Part shown: positions 11,037-23,392 of the stretch, piece after piece | Numbering within the stretch: position 1 is the stretch's first letter | Layout of the letters: every line of letters starts with the position of its first letter | Source of the DNA: Dicyema japonicum | Lineage: Eukaryota > Dicyemida > Rhombozoa > Dicyemidae | Length of the DNA: 64,000 nucleotides | Assembly (NCBI GenBank): GCA_011109175.1 | Contig: RDEW01000005.1 | Location: 1,118,324 to 1,182,323 of the forward strand | Direction: 5' to 3' | The notes under the pieces: model-generated | Database searches by the model: none | Seen by the model: only the letters and a program-made list of their open reading frames with translations | What the model was told of the DNA's origin: nothing | Program-made: the position numbers and the translations under genes

Positions 11037-11468
11037 AACAATTGGGAAAGTTAGTTTTACAAAAAGACCTGGTCAATATTAAAAGAAATCTAAAAAATGC
11101 CGACGACCTGGACAACATGAGAGCCTTGGCTAGGAACGGGGGAGCATGGAAAAGGATGACATCTAACCTTGTTTCTTTAGCTGCACATGCGGGGCTATAA
11201 TTAGTATGGCTCTAGTGAAGTGCTTAAATAATAATAATGGGGAAAGTACATAGGAACTCGCCTTCGAATTAGGTTGTACAACTCCTTTATCGAACAAATT
11301 CTACTTTACAACGCGGGGACCTGGGGCCTAACCACCAAAGAACTGGAAAAACTCAACTTTTTTTCACAGAAAACAACTGCGACTTCTGTCTACTTTCCAA
11401 AACGGATAACCAACTACGAGCTCTATAGAATCTCACAGTCCGTAGGTGCAATGGCGTCGTTGGTGTAA
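11037..11468 (+). pseudogene. RTE-like (type C) retrotransposon C-terminal scraps
   Basis: Two short pieces of the C-terminus of the type C APE retrotransposon. 11080-11170 reads NADDLDNMRALARNGGAWKR, the extreme C-terminal motif seen again near 23300. 11250-11466 reads LRIRLYNSFIEQILLYNAGT and KRITNYELYRISQS, the region just upstream in this family. They are in reversed order relative to an intact element, so at least two insertion events or a rearrangement are present. Confidence 0.6.
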
Positions 11469-11643
11469 CGCTCATAAATTTTTACCAAATTTATTAATTT
11501 TTAAATTCTAGTGGTTAAGTTAATTCCCAAATACTTTAAAAATAGTTTTTTTCCAAAAATAATCACATCTAGAAAAATTTATTCTTTTGTAAAAAACCAA
11601 CATGTTGCATATTTTTAAATTTAAAATCAATAAACCAATAAAG

Positions 11644-13975
11644 ATGTCTCAGCGGTCTGCATGCTCGCTCTGCCTGTGGAACTGCAGTGTCTGCATGGGT
11701 ATTGATCCGAAAGCCCAGAGGATCATTCGAAACGAGCATGTCGAACCGAATGAGCCTCCAGACTTCAATGATATGGACAACCTCTTGCTCTTTTTGTCTG
11801 ATCTAAGGAAAGCCAGGAAGATCCCAATCAGGATTCCAAGACCCGTCCGGATCCCGCGGCTACATGCCTGGCTTCTGCAATTGACGATGCTCTCACTTCT
11901 GACGACCAGGGGACCTGGCTAAAACTCCTCAGTTTCGCCCGATGGCACTTGGAATTCCATTTGGCGACTCAAAAAGAGATCTACGAAACACAGGAGAAAG
12001 TACGACACTTGGGAACTCCCTTTCCTCAAAAATGAAGAACATCCAGGTTTTCTATGTGCATTCTCTCACCAAGAAGGAAGTCATGAAACCAAAACATCCT
12101 GATTCCATTCCTCAGGATTTTTGAATGGTTCAGACAAATTTGGAGAGAGTAAATCGTAAACTATTTGAAGGCGACGTCCGAGCGGCGCTTCGCGTCGTTG
12201 CCAGCGACGATACTGTCATGGCCGCGACGCCTGAGGTGCTTGAACTACTCAAACGAAAACCTCAATGTCCTTCGGCAGATTACCGCCCATTCGTGCTTCC
12301 GGGAAATGTGTCAAGGACGACCGTCACCAAAAGCGAAGTGCAGCGTGCCATTTCGTCGTTTGCGGCGAGTAGCAGTGGAGGTCTCGATGGCTTGCGGCCT
12401 GGTCACATCAAGGATCTTACGGCGGGGGCAACCGCAGAAGCTGTCTGCAACCTTGTCAAATCAATTACAAAACTGGTTATGCGTATTCTGAACGGAGATA
12501 TTCCTTCTCACGCAATGGAGCTTCTTTTCAGTGCACATCTACTGGCCTTCAAAAAACGTGAAGGTGGGGTTCGCCCCATCGCAGTCGGCAACTATTTCAG
12601 AAGACTGACAGCGAAAATCGCATGCAGCATTGTCTGTCCGAGAATATCTGAAGAATTTTCTTTCTCCAACTGGGGGTTGGTGTAAGGAACAGATGCGAGG
12701 CAGCAGTGCATGCTGCGAGGTGTTTTTTTGGACAGAAAGACGAACAAAACCCACAAATTGGGGTCCTTCAATTCACTAAGGAGGGATCAAATTTTCGAAA
12801 CTACAAGCAAACGAGCCCCGGAACTTATTCCACTCGTCTACCTCACTTACGGAACCAATTCTTCACTGGTTTTCTGGGACAAGATTATCTGCTCGGAGAC
12901 TAGAGTCCAACAGGGAGATCCACTTGGACCACTTCTCTTCGCTCTGGCCATCGATGAAATTGTCCGCTCTATCAACGCACAACTAAACCTCTGGTATCTT
13001 GATAACGCCACGATTGGAGGGCCGTGGAGAAAAGTTCATGACGTTCTGTCACATGCCGTGCCGGCACTACGAAACCTCGGCTTGCTCAAACTCCTATGTG
13101 CTCTCAGATGTTCTCCCTGCTTCAAACATTGTGACATCCTCCTGTCACTGAATAGGACATTGAGAAAATCAGCCGAATTGCTTCTAAACATCAACTTTGA
13201 TGTGCCAAGTTGGAATCAATGCAAGCTTCCTACACGCCTCGGAGGTACCGGTCTCAGGTCGCCGCTGGAGATCGCCTTTCCAGCATATGTGTCATCGCTT
13301 TCAAGTGGAAGCCTTTTGGTCCAAGATATCCTACGTTTTTTAACCGGACTTTCTTGGGGAAAAGTCTTCGATGAAGCTCGTCGCGAATGGTGTGAAACTG
13401 GTTTGGATATCCAGAACGATTTTTCGAGGCAACGTGACTGGAACGAGATCTACTCCAAAAATATCTCCGACGTGCTAAAGTCTGAGGCCAACCATGGGAG
13501 CGGAGCGTGGTTAGATGCAATCCCGCGTTCCTCCCTGGGGACCCTTTTAGACGATGACTGTATTCGGATAGGGATCGCACAACGCCTGGGAGTTGATGTT
13601 TGCGTCGAACACCAATGTCGTTGTAGAGGGATTGTCGATGCCAAAGGGCTGCACCCGCTCTCGTGCAAAAAAAGTGCGGGCAGAGCACTCCGCCATGCTG
13701 CTATGAACAACATTGTCATGCGTGCTCTTGAAGCTGTAGACTTCCCGGCAGTACTGGAGCCCGTGTGATTGGACCGCGGAGACGGGAAAAGACCGAATGT
13801 GTTAACTATCTTCCCGTTCACTGAGGAAAAATCGCTCGTATGGGACTACACTGTTGTGGATTCGTTCTTGAACTCGATGATACTCAGCTCGGCGCAGTCT
13901 GTTGGATCGGCAGCCGATTTGGCAAAATAATTTTGTTTATTAGAGAAATAAATATATAAATTTAGACAATAATTA
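11644..13975 (+). mobile_element. RLE-A: R2-like non-LTR retrotransposon, decayed
   Basis: Retrotransposon with a C-terminal restriction-like endonuclease rather than APE. Successive open segments (11644-11920, 11942-12121, 12125-12685, 12710-13768) give LDGLRPGHIKDL and VRPIAVGNYFRRL (RT 1-2), TRVQQGDPLGPLLFALAID (motif B, ~12905) and LWYLDNATIGG (~12990). The catalytic box is YLDN instead of YLDD, so polymerase activity should be lost, and a segment after it is deleted. Downstream are a zinc-knuckle-like CRCRG...GLHPLSCKKSAGR, RH box (~13615-13690), one in-frame TGA at 13766-13768, and the nuclease core KRPN...LVWDYTVVDS (~13790-13865). The 3' tail reaches about 13975. Confidence 0.82.
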
Positions 13976-15919
13976 GGACAACAGAATGGCGAAGGCGTCT
14001 CCTCTGATAATCGCCATTTCGAGCCTCTGCCTCAACCAAAGGCTCGCACTTTTTTGAGGCGAGATTTGATTAAAAATAATTTGATTAAATAATTTAAATG
14101 ACTCAAAATAGACGAGATTCTTATTTTAAAGTTATTTTTATTCTTTATGGCGATATTATTAAATAGAATGGAAGTGGAGAATCTGCTAAGTATAATATTT
14201 TAGTTGAGATTGCTCAATGAACCTCAACTAAATATGAATCACATCGATCGTCTAAGAAGCATATCAAATTAGCAAGGTTTATCATTTTATTACTATTTTA
14301 CAGCTATACTATAATACCCATTGATTTTCTCGTCTCATCTCCCGACACAAACCTAGTCTGTCGTATCGGGTGAATGATCCAAAGGGTCACCATGGTCGAT
14401 TATACTTCAAAGAAGGAAAATTTGAAAAACACAGATTAGTTGTTTGCATGGATAACGAGTCTGAAATGCGAACTATTGCGGAGTCTATCCATAAAAATAG
14501 CCATTCGGAAATTGCAGCAAGAATGTTTGCACTCTGAGTATGTCATAAGAAATAACTAAACATAGATAGAACAACTTTTGAGAATCTCGCTTGAAACTAC
14601 ATCCCTATGCGGCCTTTGGCTGTTGTTCTTCAGATTGACACAACGTTCATCAATCAAAATATGATTTTTCTATTGGAAATGAGGTATTTTTAGTGAATAA
14701 ATTAAGATACGAGTTTTAAAGGATTATGGCTAAAGTTGAGCAGATTTGAATCTCCATATGAAGAACCAAGTAAAATTACTTTTTTCCCTCAGTGAACGGA
14801 AAGATAGTACGCCCATCCTGTCCTTTCTCTCCATGATGATATAATTACGCACCACAACACCACCACGTGAATTTATAGATTTATTAAATACAATTGGAAA
14901 TCGACTAGTAGATAGAATTTGAACATCAATGATGCCCATTGCAGCTGAAGGTTATATGCATCTATGATGTTGCTTGTTTCATGAGTGAGGCTGTCATCAG
15001 TGTCATCTCACAGTGGAACGGATTGTTTATAGGAAATCTCGCACAAGTAATAAAACAAATAAAGAAGATACCTAACCCCCTTTTTAGGATTAATTAGCAA
15101 AAAATCTGTTTCCCATAAGAAAGTGTGATTCATCCTTTTGCAAAGTAGATGTGCTTACATCTTACACAACACAAAATAAAACGAACCACTTACTTGCCTT
15201 AATCGAACGCCCTAAGGATATTCCGACTGCGGCCATCGATCGAGAAAGAAACTTTCACTTCAAAAAATCACGAGTCCAACCTTGAAATTCTAAAAATACT
15301 CAGTGCTCCGGTTTGAATGTGAAAATAATTTTCGCGGAGGTGCTCTAATCACTTTAGTGCATTGATCTCTTCCTTTCTGCGGTTATCTATTTAGTTATTT
15401 GACTCATGTTTTGAAATTGAACATCTCATAACAACTGTCAATTTGTCATACGAGTATTTCCAAATAGTAATCCATTCGAGTGACACCTTGTTCTTTGATG
15501 GTGACATTTAAACTGAACCATGTACTTCCTAAGAATACAGCAGCTAAATTCAATATTTCATTGTAATGCAGAATGTTTTACCAAATTCCAGTTCGATAAT
15601 CAAGGCTAAATCAGACAAATTTATCTGTCTGCTTCGGAGGTCTTGCATTTGTTCTCCGACTCCATCAAGATGATTCTTCACCTGCATTTTTCTCTTCTCT
15701 CAAGCCAACCGTTTATCACCGAAACATCGAAGGTAAATTTGAGAGACTACTTTAAAAATATAAATAAACAATGATATTATTGTTACCCCAAGATCACTGC
15801 ATCAATGAGAAAGAATAAAAGTTCTCAAATAACTCAATGATACATCTCTCGGTAGTAAATACAATGATGGATGCCCTCATTTCGGTTTCAATTTAGTGTT
15901 TTTTTTAAAACAATTTATT
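13976..15919. other. Unresolved interval with exon-like open stretches
   Basis: The first ~120 bases look like 3' UTR of the RLE-A element. Beyond that, the minus strand shows short protein-like segments that could be exons separated by small introns: HLDGVGEQMQDLRSRQINLS near 15690-15620, VFLGSTWFSLNVTIKEQGV near 15555-15495, and MGIIDVQILSTSRFPIVF starting at 14939. I do not recognise the protein and could not join the pieces convincingly. A hidden host gene is possible. Confidence 0.3.
14357..14538 (+). pseudogene. Possible integrase-type zinc-binding fragment (Ginger/KRBA2-like)
   Basis: An open stretch reading GRLYFKEGKFEKHRLVVCMD and ESIHKNSHSEIAARMF, then TGA. The spacing of GRLYF and I-H-x3-H resembles the N-terminal H2C2 zinc-binding region of retroviral-type/Ginger integrases. 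No catalytic core follows. Could equally be a host exon; weak call. Confidence 0.3.
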
Positions 15920-17848
15920 GAAGAATAAAACCAAATAGTTAAAGGCTACTGGCTGCTCTCAGGACTGAGAGCGCATTTCCCCTTACGATCTGTAAGGAGA
16001 TGCAATCAATGAGCCAGTCCTTCTCTCTGACATCCCTCTTCCTTTTAGCGACTAACGATCCAATTTTGTTGAGCAGGGCTAACGACCTGCTTCCTATGAG
16101 TCCCGAAGTTTCGACTGCGACTGGTTCAAATGTGTACTGCTCGCCGAGGCATGTGTACTTCTTTGCTTTAAGTATTTCTGCTTTCTCTGCAGCTGAGCCT
16201 GGATTTGTCGCACTCATTGTAATATTGGAAGGGGAGAAGCTATCTACGCAGGTGGCATCCCAGGCCAGGTACTTCCCAGCATCCCACGGGAACAGAGTCG
16301 CTCCATCCGGCCTCGTGTCCTAGGGGCTCCATCTGGACAGGGAATCCGGCAGCTTCTAGTCCCCACGCAATAACCTTGTTGATTGCACTATGTCTCAGGC
16401 TCCTTCCAGCGCTCCTTCGGCAGGAAAGTGCGTGGAGTCCTTTCGCGTCGACTATTCATCCACATCTACAGCGATGGATTGCGCAAACATCGATTCCGAG
16501 GCGGACGCAAACCCCAATCCTCGTGGAGTCATCGTCCAGAAAAGTTCCGAGTGAAATGCACGGAAATGCTTTGAGCCATGCACCGGTTACGTTTGTTGAT
16601 GCGGTAGCCAGACAAGCCAGACGATGCTGGTCGAGTTGTGGTTTTAGCTCATCGATGGTCCTCGAACATACAAGTTCGTTCCAGTCTCGTTGTTTGTTGA
16701 AGTTCTTCGGGAGTCCCAAATTAAGTCCAATCCAAACATCGTGAGCCATGCATGCCATTGGTTCAGTGTCCGATCCGTTAATGTAGCGTAGGATCTGGTG
16801 AACTAGACCACGGGAAGCATATGTCGAAGACAGAAAGGCTGGGAGGGCGAGTTCAAGTGGCGAGCGTATCCCAATTCCTCCATAACGAAGTGGTAACTTG
16901 CATTGGGTCCACCCTGCTTTATCCAGAGAGATGTTAAGTGTTTCTTCAACAGAGGTCCTCAGCTTCTCATCGATAACTCTCAAGAAATCCATGTCTGTGA
17001 AACATGGGGATGTCCGTAGAAAAAAAAGGAGTGAAAATTCTTGAGGATGAAGAGAGAAATGTGGGAGTCCAAAGCCTTTAGATTGTGCGTGAGCAGCTGT
17101 ACGGATTCACTCTTCTCCTCCAGGACAGTTGACATGTCATACAGAGGAGATCCGAGGAAAATCGCCTTTTCTAGTCGGGTGACTTTGATGTCCTGGAGGC
17201 AAGTAGAAAAGGTCGTTATTGCGCGTTCAAAGGTGTCCTCTCCACAGGTCACGTTAATAACTTCGCACTTCGATGGATTCGGCTCCAGTCCGAGTGCCGC
17301 GAGGGCAGGATGACGCGTTTAACCTCTTCCACAACAATTTCCCAACTCCCCCCAATGGTCGCGTCATCAAGGTACCATAAGTTCAAAGGAGTTTTGATCG
17401 CAGATGATACACAGTCGATTCCCAAAGCAAAGAGTAGAGGACCAAGTGGGTCTCCTTGTTGGACTCCAGTCTTGGACTTGATGGCGTGTTGTCCGAAAAT
17501 CAGCGTACACGGGGAACCATATGAGAGTCTGACCATCCTGCTGATCTCAGGAATCCTAGAGACACTATCTTCTATGATTCTATCCCTTCGGATGCTATTG
17601 AATGCGTATGTCCAGTTTGACTATAATTGAATCCTGCGCGTCAGGAGGGCTGGCAACAAAATTCCGGATTGAATGTATTACTGCTTCACATCCATTAGGT
17701 ACTCCAACTCCGAGTTGGACAGGACTAAGTTCGGCACTCAAAGTCTTGCTGGCTGCTCTGGCAGCGATCTTCGACGATAGGCGCCTAAGGACGTTACCAA
17801 TGGCGATGGGTCTTATCCCGCCGCAAGGCTTCTTGAAGAAGCCTTAGT
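15920..17848 (-). mobile_element. RLE-A: R2-like retrotransposon, 5'-truncated, catalytic box intact
   Basis: Starts at about 17848 inside the RT (KKPCGGIRPIAIGNVLRRLS), then GVGVPNGCEAVIHSIRN, motif B GVQQGDPLGPLLFALGID (~17460-17400), motif C WYLDDATIGG (~17365, catalytic DD present), thumb and C-terminal region (16992-16456), a zinc-knuckle region with one in-frame TGA (~16450: IVDAKGLHALSCRRSAGR), and the nuclease domain with RPDGATLFPWDAGK and WDATCVDSF (~16300), then PGSAAEKAEILKAKKYTCLG to the stop at ~15940. Several frameshifts. Better preserved than the + strand copy at 11644-13975, facing it. Confidence 0.82.
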
Positions 17849-17918
17849 GTTTGGTGGAATGTCGACTCTTTTGTGGGATTTAGTGTTTGGTGGAATGTCG
17901 ACTCTTTTGTGGGAATGG
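17846..17918. repeat. Direct tandem duplication, 36-bp unit, two copies
   Basis: The unit beginning TAGTGTTTGGTGGAATGTCG and ending TTTTGTGGGATT occurs twice back to back with no mismatch in the shared part. It lies exactly at the 5' truncation end of the RLE-A copy, so it may have formed during or after integration. Confidence 0.85.
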
Positions 17919-18166
17919 TGACTTATTCTCACACAATGCTTCATGAATTTGTTTAGATCCATCTAATAAACAAGGTCTCCCTCATTCTTAATGTTCCATA
18001 ACATACTCCACATCTTGGAAAATGATTTTGTTTATGTAGTAGATATGCGGCCCAGTTTCCTTCTTTGTAAATCTTAGTGTATAAGTCTAAACTTATATTA
18101 AAAAACTAAAAAATAAAAGTATAAATTAAATTTATTAATAAGAATTCACATTTTTTGAAGATTGAA

Positions 18167-19460
18167 ATGAGTTTTGTGGTTCTGCGATTGTTGCATTATG
18201 GTCCAATCTTTGCTACGTTTCTTCTTGGCTGGATATATCTTTCTCATTATCGAGGCTTTATTTGTTCATCCACTCAGTCAGGAATGTAGTCATAATAAAT
18301 CAAAATATTTTAATTTTCTGGTTTTTATCCACAACTGTTTTAATCACTCACACAATTTCCATGTTAACCGGCCCTGGATTTGTCCCACTAAATTGGAGAC
18401 CAGTTATAACATAATTTAATTTACAGAAAATTAAATCCGATAGACGTTTTTCTACAATGGTGTTTGGTTTGTAATGGGTACAAGCCTCCTCGCTCTCATC
18501 ATTGTAGTTCCTGCAGAAGGTAACGTTTGATCTTGTAATTAAGAATGTGTTATGAAAATGGACCACCACTGTCCGTGGATTAATACATGTTGTGGACATT
18601 TAAATCATCCGACATTTATTATGTATTTAATCTCAATAATTATATCAACTCTATATGCCAATATGTGGATCAAACTAATTGGGAAAGTTTTTTATAATCG
18701 GATAGTATTTGTGTAGTTAATTTTAGCTTATTTTCAGAGTTTTAAGTCATTTCGGAGTAAAATTGACTATTTTTTATGCAATGTCACTCTTAATGAATAT
18801 TTCTGTATTTTTTACTATTTCATTACTTTTATATATTCAAGTATATTTTTTTTATATATTTTGAGATAAATCAAATAAAATGTAATATAACTAGCATTGA
18901 AATGTATATTGTAGAGAAAGTATTATTGTTTCACATTTAGGCCAAATATAGACATAATAATTTATTTATTTCCATATGATTTGGGATGGACAAATAATAT
19001 TTACGAGTTCTTCTTCCATCACCAAATTGTGACGGAATTGATGGATGGACATTGCGTCATGGTTCACACAAGTACGATCTTACCGTTTGATTTTAATTTC
19101 ATTAAGATTGAGCAAATCGAACAAAAGAAGGCTAAATAATAATAATAGTCGCCTTTTAAAGTCATAAAATCATACAATGCCTCATATTTCCCTATCTGTC
19201 AGGGGTACACTCTTAAAACATCCTTTATGTTCCACTCAATCTTCACTAAGAATCAATTTGAAACCGGGAGAGGTTGTACTTGTTACCCGAATCCACTGGA
19301 GGAAAGTGAATTATTCATTTAAATATAGTGGTTGGTACTATGGAGAGAAAAAGTTAACTGAAGAAGATAAAGAAAAGGAATAGTAAGAGTTCGTGGATGG
19401 TTTCCTTCTGAGTGCGTACAACTTGTTAATATTATTTCTACTGGTTTGAATACAATTTGA
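18167..19460 (+). pseudogene. ZDHHC6: ZDHHC6-like palmitoyltransferase, with mini-introns and frame breaks
   Basis: ER palmitoyltransferase family (DHHC) with the C-terminal SH3-like domain typical of ZDHHC6. Order: MSFVVLRLLHYGPIFATFLL (first helix), GPGFVPLNWRP (~18370), QWCLVCNGYKPPRSHHCSSC (~18460), [17 protein letters not shown] with the catalytic DHHC (~18545-18595), LLYIQ/INQIKCNITSIE (~18835-18905), CDGIDGWTLRHGSHKYDLT (~19030-19085), then RINLKPGEVVLVTR and RVRGWFPSECVQLV. Clear tiny introns: ~18840-18865 (25 nt), ~19088-19109 (22 nt) and ~19348-19367 (20 nt). Several joins are out of frame: one extra base after the AG at ~18445 and ~18543, and shifts near 18985 and 19010. Most likely a decayed copy, since neighbouring genes read cleanly. 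Intron retention excludes a retrocopy. Confidence 0.75.
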
Positions 19461-20231
19461 CTAAGTTTTAATATTTTGTGTTTTTTATGTCAGACTTTTC
19501 ATTTTAATAGTAAATATAAATAGTAAACCAAAGTACACTTATAGGACTTTATTGAACTCTACCAAACTATCAGGAGTGACAGCTTGTCGTTTCGATTGTC
19601 AACTGTTTGTGCCAAGTATGGGAGGAAAAAAGTGAACGGAGTTTAATACAAGTCGGTAATAAATGATCATTTTTCTTAATTCGAAAATTTTATTCCTAAC
19701 GGTTGTCTATTGGAGACATACTTAGCCCATATTCCACGAGGCTTTAATACGTCCAAATGAGGACAACCTTTGCATTGTTAATTAACTCACATAAAAGTCA
19801 TATTTTCTCTCAAATTCAACTTGTAAATTCTGTTACTATCACTTTAAAACGAATAGGACTTTTTATCAAACACGACTGATCTGGTTCTGTGTTTAAATCT
19901 TCTAAGTGTAGGATTTATTTCGAAATTCACAATTTTGTACTCAATATTGAGTTTCTTTTTGTTCTTTAAACCAAACTCTCAGTATTATGCCTCCTTAGGT
20001 AGTCGCCATGAAACATTTCCTCACATCAACATTTTATTCAATTTCTTGCAGAACCCACAGACTTTATTACATTCTGTTTTGACAATATAAGACTTAAGAT
20101 AAATGTTTGGTTAGTTTTATACGAATTACTAAATCAACCAATCGTATAAGTTCAAAAAAGTAATAGAGTCCATATTTATTATAAGATTTATTGAATTTGT
20201 GGTCACCAAACTCTCAATATTATTTCCACGT
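19461..20231. other. Intergenic, nothing recognised
   Basis: AT-rich. The short phrase ACCAAACTCTCA.TATTAT recurs near 19970 and 20204, suggesting old tandem or repeat-derived sequence, but no gene was recognised. Confidence 0.4.
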
Positions 20232-20960
20232 TTATGACATTTGATTAAGGTCCTCCAATAAGTATCTATATCCGTCTATTCTATCCAACAACCTTCTTTT
20301 GATAATAGAACTGAATTTGTGATTTTTCCAAATTATTTTCAAAACGACAGCTTTGAAATATAATTCCACATCTTCCATCATCTTTACTATAACATTTGTA
20401 ACAAGTTTCAGATCGTCGATAAAAAGAAGGTTGTTAATGACGATAACGTTGAATTTCATTAAAGATTGAAACTTTTGGGTATTTTCGGAAGGCTCAATGG
20501 ACAAGAAATAACATAAAAAGCGTTGGGGGAATACTGTTCCTTTGGAGAATACTTGTTTAAATATCACAAACATTTTCATTATTTAAAGTCTCACTTTCCA
20601 CAGTGAAATAAAAGCTATGACAACAACAATCCATTCAGGAATTCCTGATATCTAAAGGATCTCCATTAGAAAATTATGATCCACAGTCTAATGCTTTTTT
20701 GGCATCAACCTATGCAGCAAACAGTCCATTTTTATTATATTGGAGATTTTTATTGATTTCTTGTTTATTAGCATCCTGAAATCTTTTCCATACACCAATT
20801 TGATTTCAGAGAGAAGATCAAAAGCCTGAAATTTATAATGATCGACTGTTTTGTTCCCTATGCAATTTAAAATCCACGAATGTGAAAAACTATGTGATTA
20901 TGAGCTATAGAAAATAGTTGACATTTTTTGTTTTAATAATAAGAGAAAAAACTTTTTTTG
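20232..20960 (-). pseudogene. RLE-B retrotransposon RT fragment
   Basis: The minus strand reads a palm fragment with the catalytic box LLFIDDLKLVTN (FIDD variant of YxDD) and downstream GYRYLLEDLNQMS, the equivalent of the GYKYLGV turn at the start of the copy at 57868-59382. Upstream pieces (to ~20960) are in broken frames. Non-functional. Confidence 0.6.
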
Positions 20961-20989
20961 GTTAAGGCGTTGACGTGCCTTTCTTGCAC

Positions 20990-23392
20990 CTATCTCTGCA
21001 AAGGATTCAGAACAATTTAATGAGCTGACTATCCTAACCTTCAATGTCAGAGGTCTGAATAGCGTGGCTAAGAGGCAGCTTCTATGTTCCGATGTTGAGA
21101 AATATCGGGGTTCTGTTGCTGCCTGCAGGAGACTAAAATAAAAAAATGGACTCGATGAAACACATGCAAATTACAGGTTACTATTGTTTCTCTCGGAATC
21201 GAAGCATTATGGACAAGGCACAAGGACTATATTCTCAGAGTATATCGTTACTGGAAAGTCAATGACAGAATCAGTGTCTTACAACTACGTACAAGATCAA
21301 GCAGAAATTTTACGCATCACACAGTGGACGTATCCTAAAAAATCCGGAAGAACTCGACCTGTTCTACGAGGAATTGGGAAGGACATAAACAGACCTCTGT
21401 TCATCATACTTATTGTTTATTACCGGGGACTGGAATGTGAAAGTGGGAACCCGTAGAGGAAATGAAAGCTTCATTGGCCAGCACGGAAGAGGAATCAGAA
21501 ACTTTTCCGGAACTATCTTGGCAGAGTTTGCCAGGCATTTGATCTGTTCCTATGTAATACTGGTTTCCAACATCCCACGTCATAAAACGGCATGGACTGG
21601 GCAACAATTTTTACCTACCTAAGGCTTTATTAACATTTTCAGAGAAAAATCACTCCTACGTGACTCGAAGTCTTACGGAGGTGTAGCTATCGACTGTGAT
21701 CACAAGATAGTCTCTGCCAAGTTCACAACGAAGATTTTGACTGACTTAATAAGAAGAGAGACAAACGTAGATGCAAGAAAAAGCTATAAAATAAAACAAC
21801 TGTGTTACTCTACATCGATCAGAAATAACTACCAAATATCAATTACGAAATTCCTCCGAAACCTGGATCCCGGACTTCCTCCAGGAGGCACTTGGGCGAA
21901 AACAATGAAAGGAAATCCTTTCGACTGCAAAATGGGGTATATCGGAACTTGGTCCCCAAGCTCTGTTTAAAAAATGTATACATCCAGATGTCCCCGTCTT
22001 CATTAAAGAACAAAGGGAACTAAGATTACAACTATAAAATACGTCTGATCCAGACAAGAAACAAATCTTGAAGTCTAGAAGATCCACTCAGAAAACCATA
22101 AAGATTATGAATAAGAAGCACGCCACTAACCTACTTGATCTAAAGCTGCAGAAGTTGAACAGTTCAAAGACTCATCAAAAATGTTTACTGCAATCTGTCT
22201 GCTCAACAGAAGAAAACAAACAAACAAACTCAAAACCCATGATGGGAATGGAAGATTCTTAACAAATCCTAAAGATCAGGCTGAATATATTGTGTCGTAT
22301 TTCAAGGATATATTAACTGTCCGCGGGAAATATCTGATCATACTTGTGGATACGCCATCGATAAGCTATCATTCCTGGCGAAATCTCAAATGCAATGATC
22401 AAACTTAAAAATGGTCGCTCCCCCTCAAATGCAATGATCAAACTTAAAAATGGTCGCTCCCTTGGACCGGATGGAATCAATTCAGAACTTATCAAATATG
22501 GCCACCTGCACTAACAGAAGAACTGGCAGAACTAATCAACTCTATGTTTATAAAAAAATATTCCGCTCTTGGATCCGGACTATTAATACCAATACAAAAA
22601 CCTAACAACCTGTTGAAAACTTACGTCCAATAATCCTGCTAAACACCTTACGGAAACTTCAGGCATTAGTTACGCTGAACCGAATCAGAGAACAAGTAGA
22701 CAACTATCTATCCCCTAGTCACAGTGGATTCAGGACAGGAAGATCCACTGCGGATGTAGCATGGAGCCACAAGTGGCACTGCGCTATCAACCAGAGATTT
22801 AAAAGTCCAACAACAGTCCTAGGAATAGACCTCTCTAAGGCCTTTGACACGGTCCGCCGTGGTTTACTTGTCAGGATACTGGAACAATTCTTGGACCCTG
22901 CTTCTGTCAGTATGATCAGAGTGTTGAGATCTAACACGAAGCTCAGAGTGCGGGTCGTAAGACGTTTTCCCGTGAATTTACGTGCAATGTTGGTACCACC
23001 AGAGAGATTCACTCTCGCCCCTGCAATTTTTCATATATCTGGAGGCGGCATTACGATATCTTCGGAAGTTCTATGATGGCAATATTGTCGAAATTGCCTA
23101 TGTGGACGACGTCGACTTTGTGTCAGAAAACAAATCGGCCCTACTTAGACTCCTCGAGATGGCACCTGCTGAGCTGAACCGATAGTTCCTTGGAATGAAC
23201 ACGGCAAAAACTGACATTGTGGAAATCAGGAGAATGGAAAGCAGATCAAGTGAAACATGGGGAAAACTCGTGAACAAACGTCTGAGAAGTGGGGACGACC
23301 TAGACGAGTTGAGCAAACTGTCTTACGATCGAAGAGGTTGGAAGAGGTTGGTTCGGAAGATTGTTTTAAGTGCTGTACAAGTGAAATTATAA
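20990..23392 (+). mobile_element. Type C: RTE-like APE retrotransposon, decayed
   Basis: EN: LTFNVRGLNSVAKRQLLCSD (~21040) and DWNVKVG, PRHKTAWTG (~21430-21600). RT: NGRSLGPDGINSELIK (~22445), ENLRPIILLNTLRKLQALVT (~22615), SPSHSGFRTGRSTADVAW (~22715), LGIDLSKAFDTVRRGLL (motif A, ~22820), YVDDVDFVSENK (motif C with YVDD, ~23098) and the C-terminus SGDDLDELSKLSYDRRGWKR (~23290). Motif B is destroyed by frameshifts. Pieces of the same family lie at 11037-11468, 33370-34150, 56780-57640 and 62190-62285. Confidence 0.75.
22385..22461. repeat. Tandem duplication, about 39-bp unit
   Basis: TCAAATGCAATGATCAAACT...GGTCGCTCCC is present twice in direct succession within the RT of the type C element. 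The second copy continues into the GPDG motif, so the duplication arose after insertion. Confidence 0.85.

Noticed and set aside
15620-15690. DNA polymerase delta-like segment (QDLRSRQINLSDL)
   Set aside because: Superficial resemblance of a few residues; the neighbouring segments do not follow the polymerase family.
22313-22495. Minus-strand frame with an internal peptide repeat
   Set aside because: It only reflects the 39-bp tandem duplication in the antisense strand of the type C RT.
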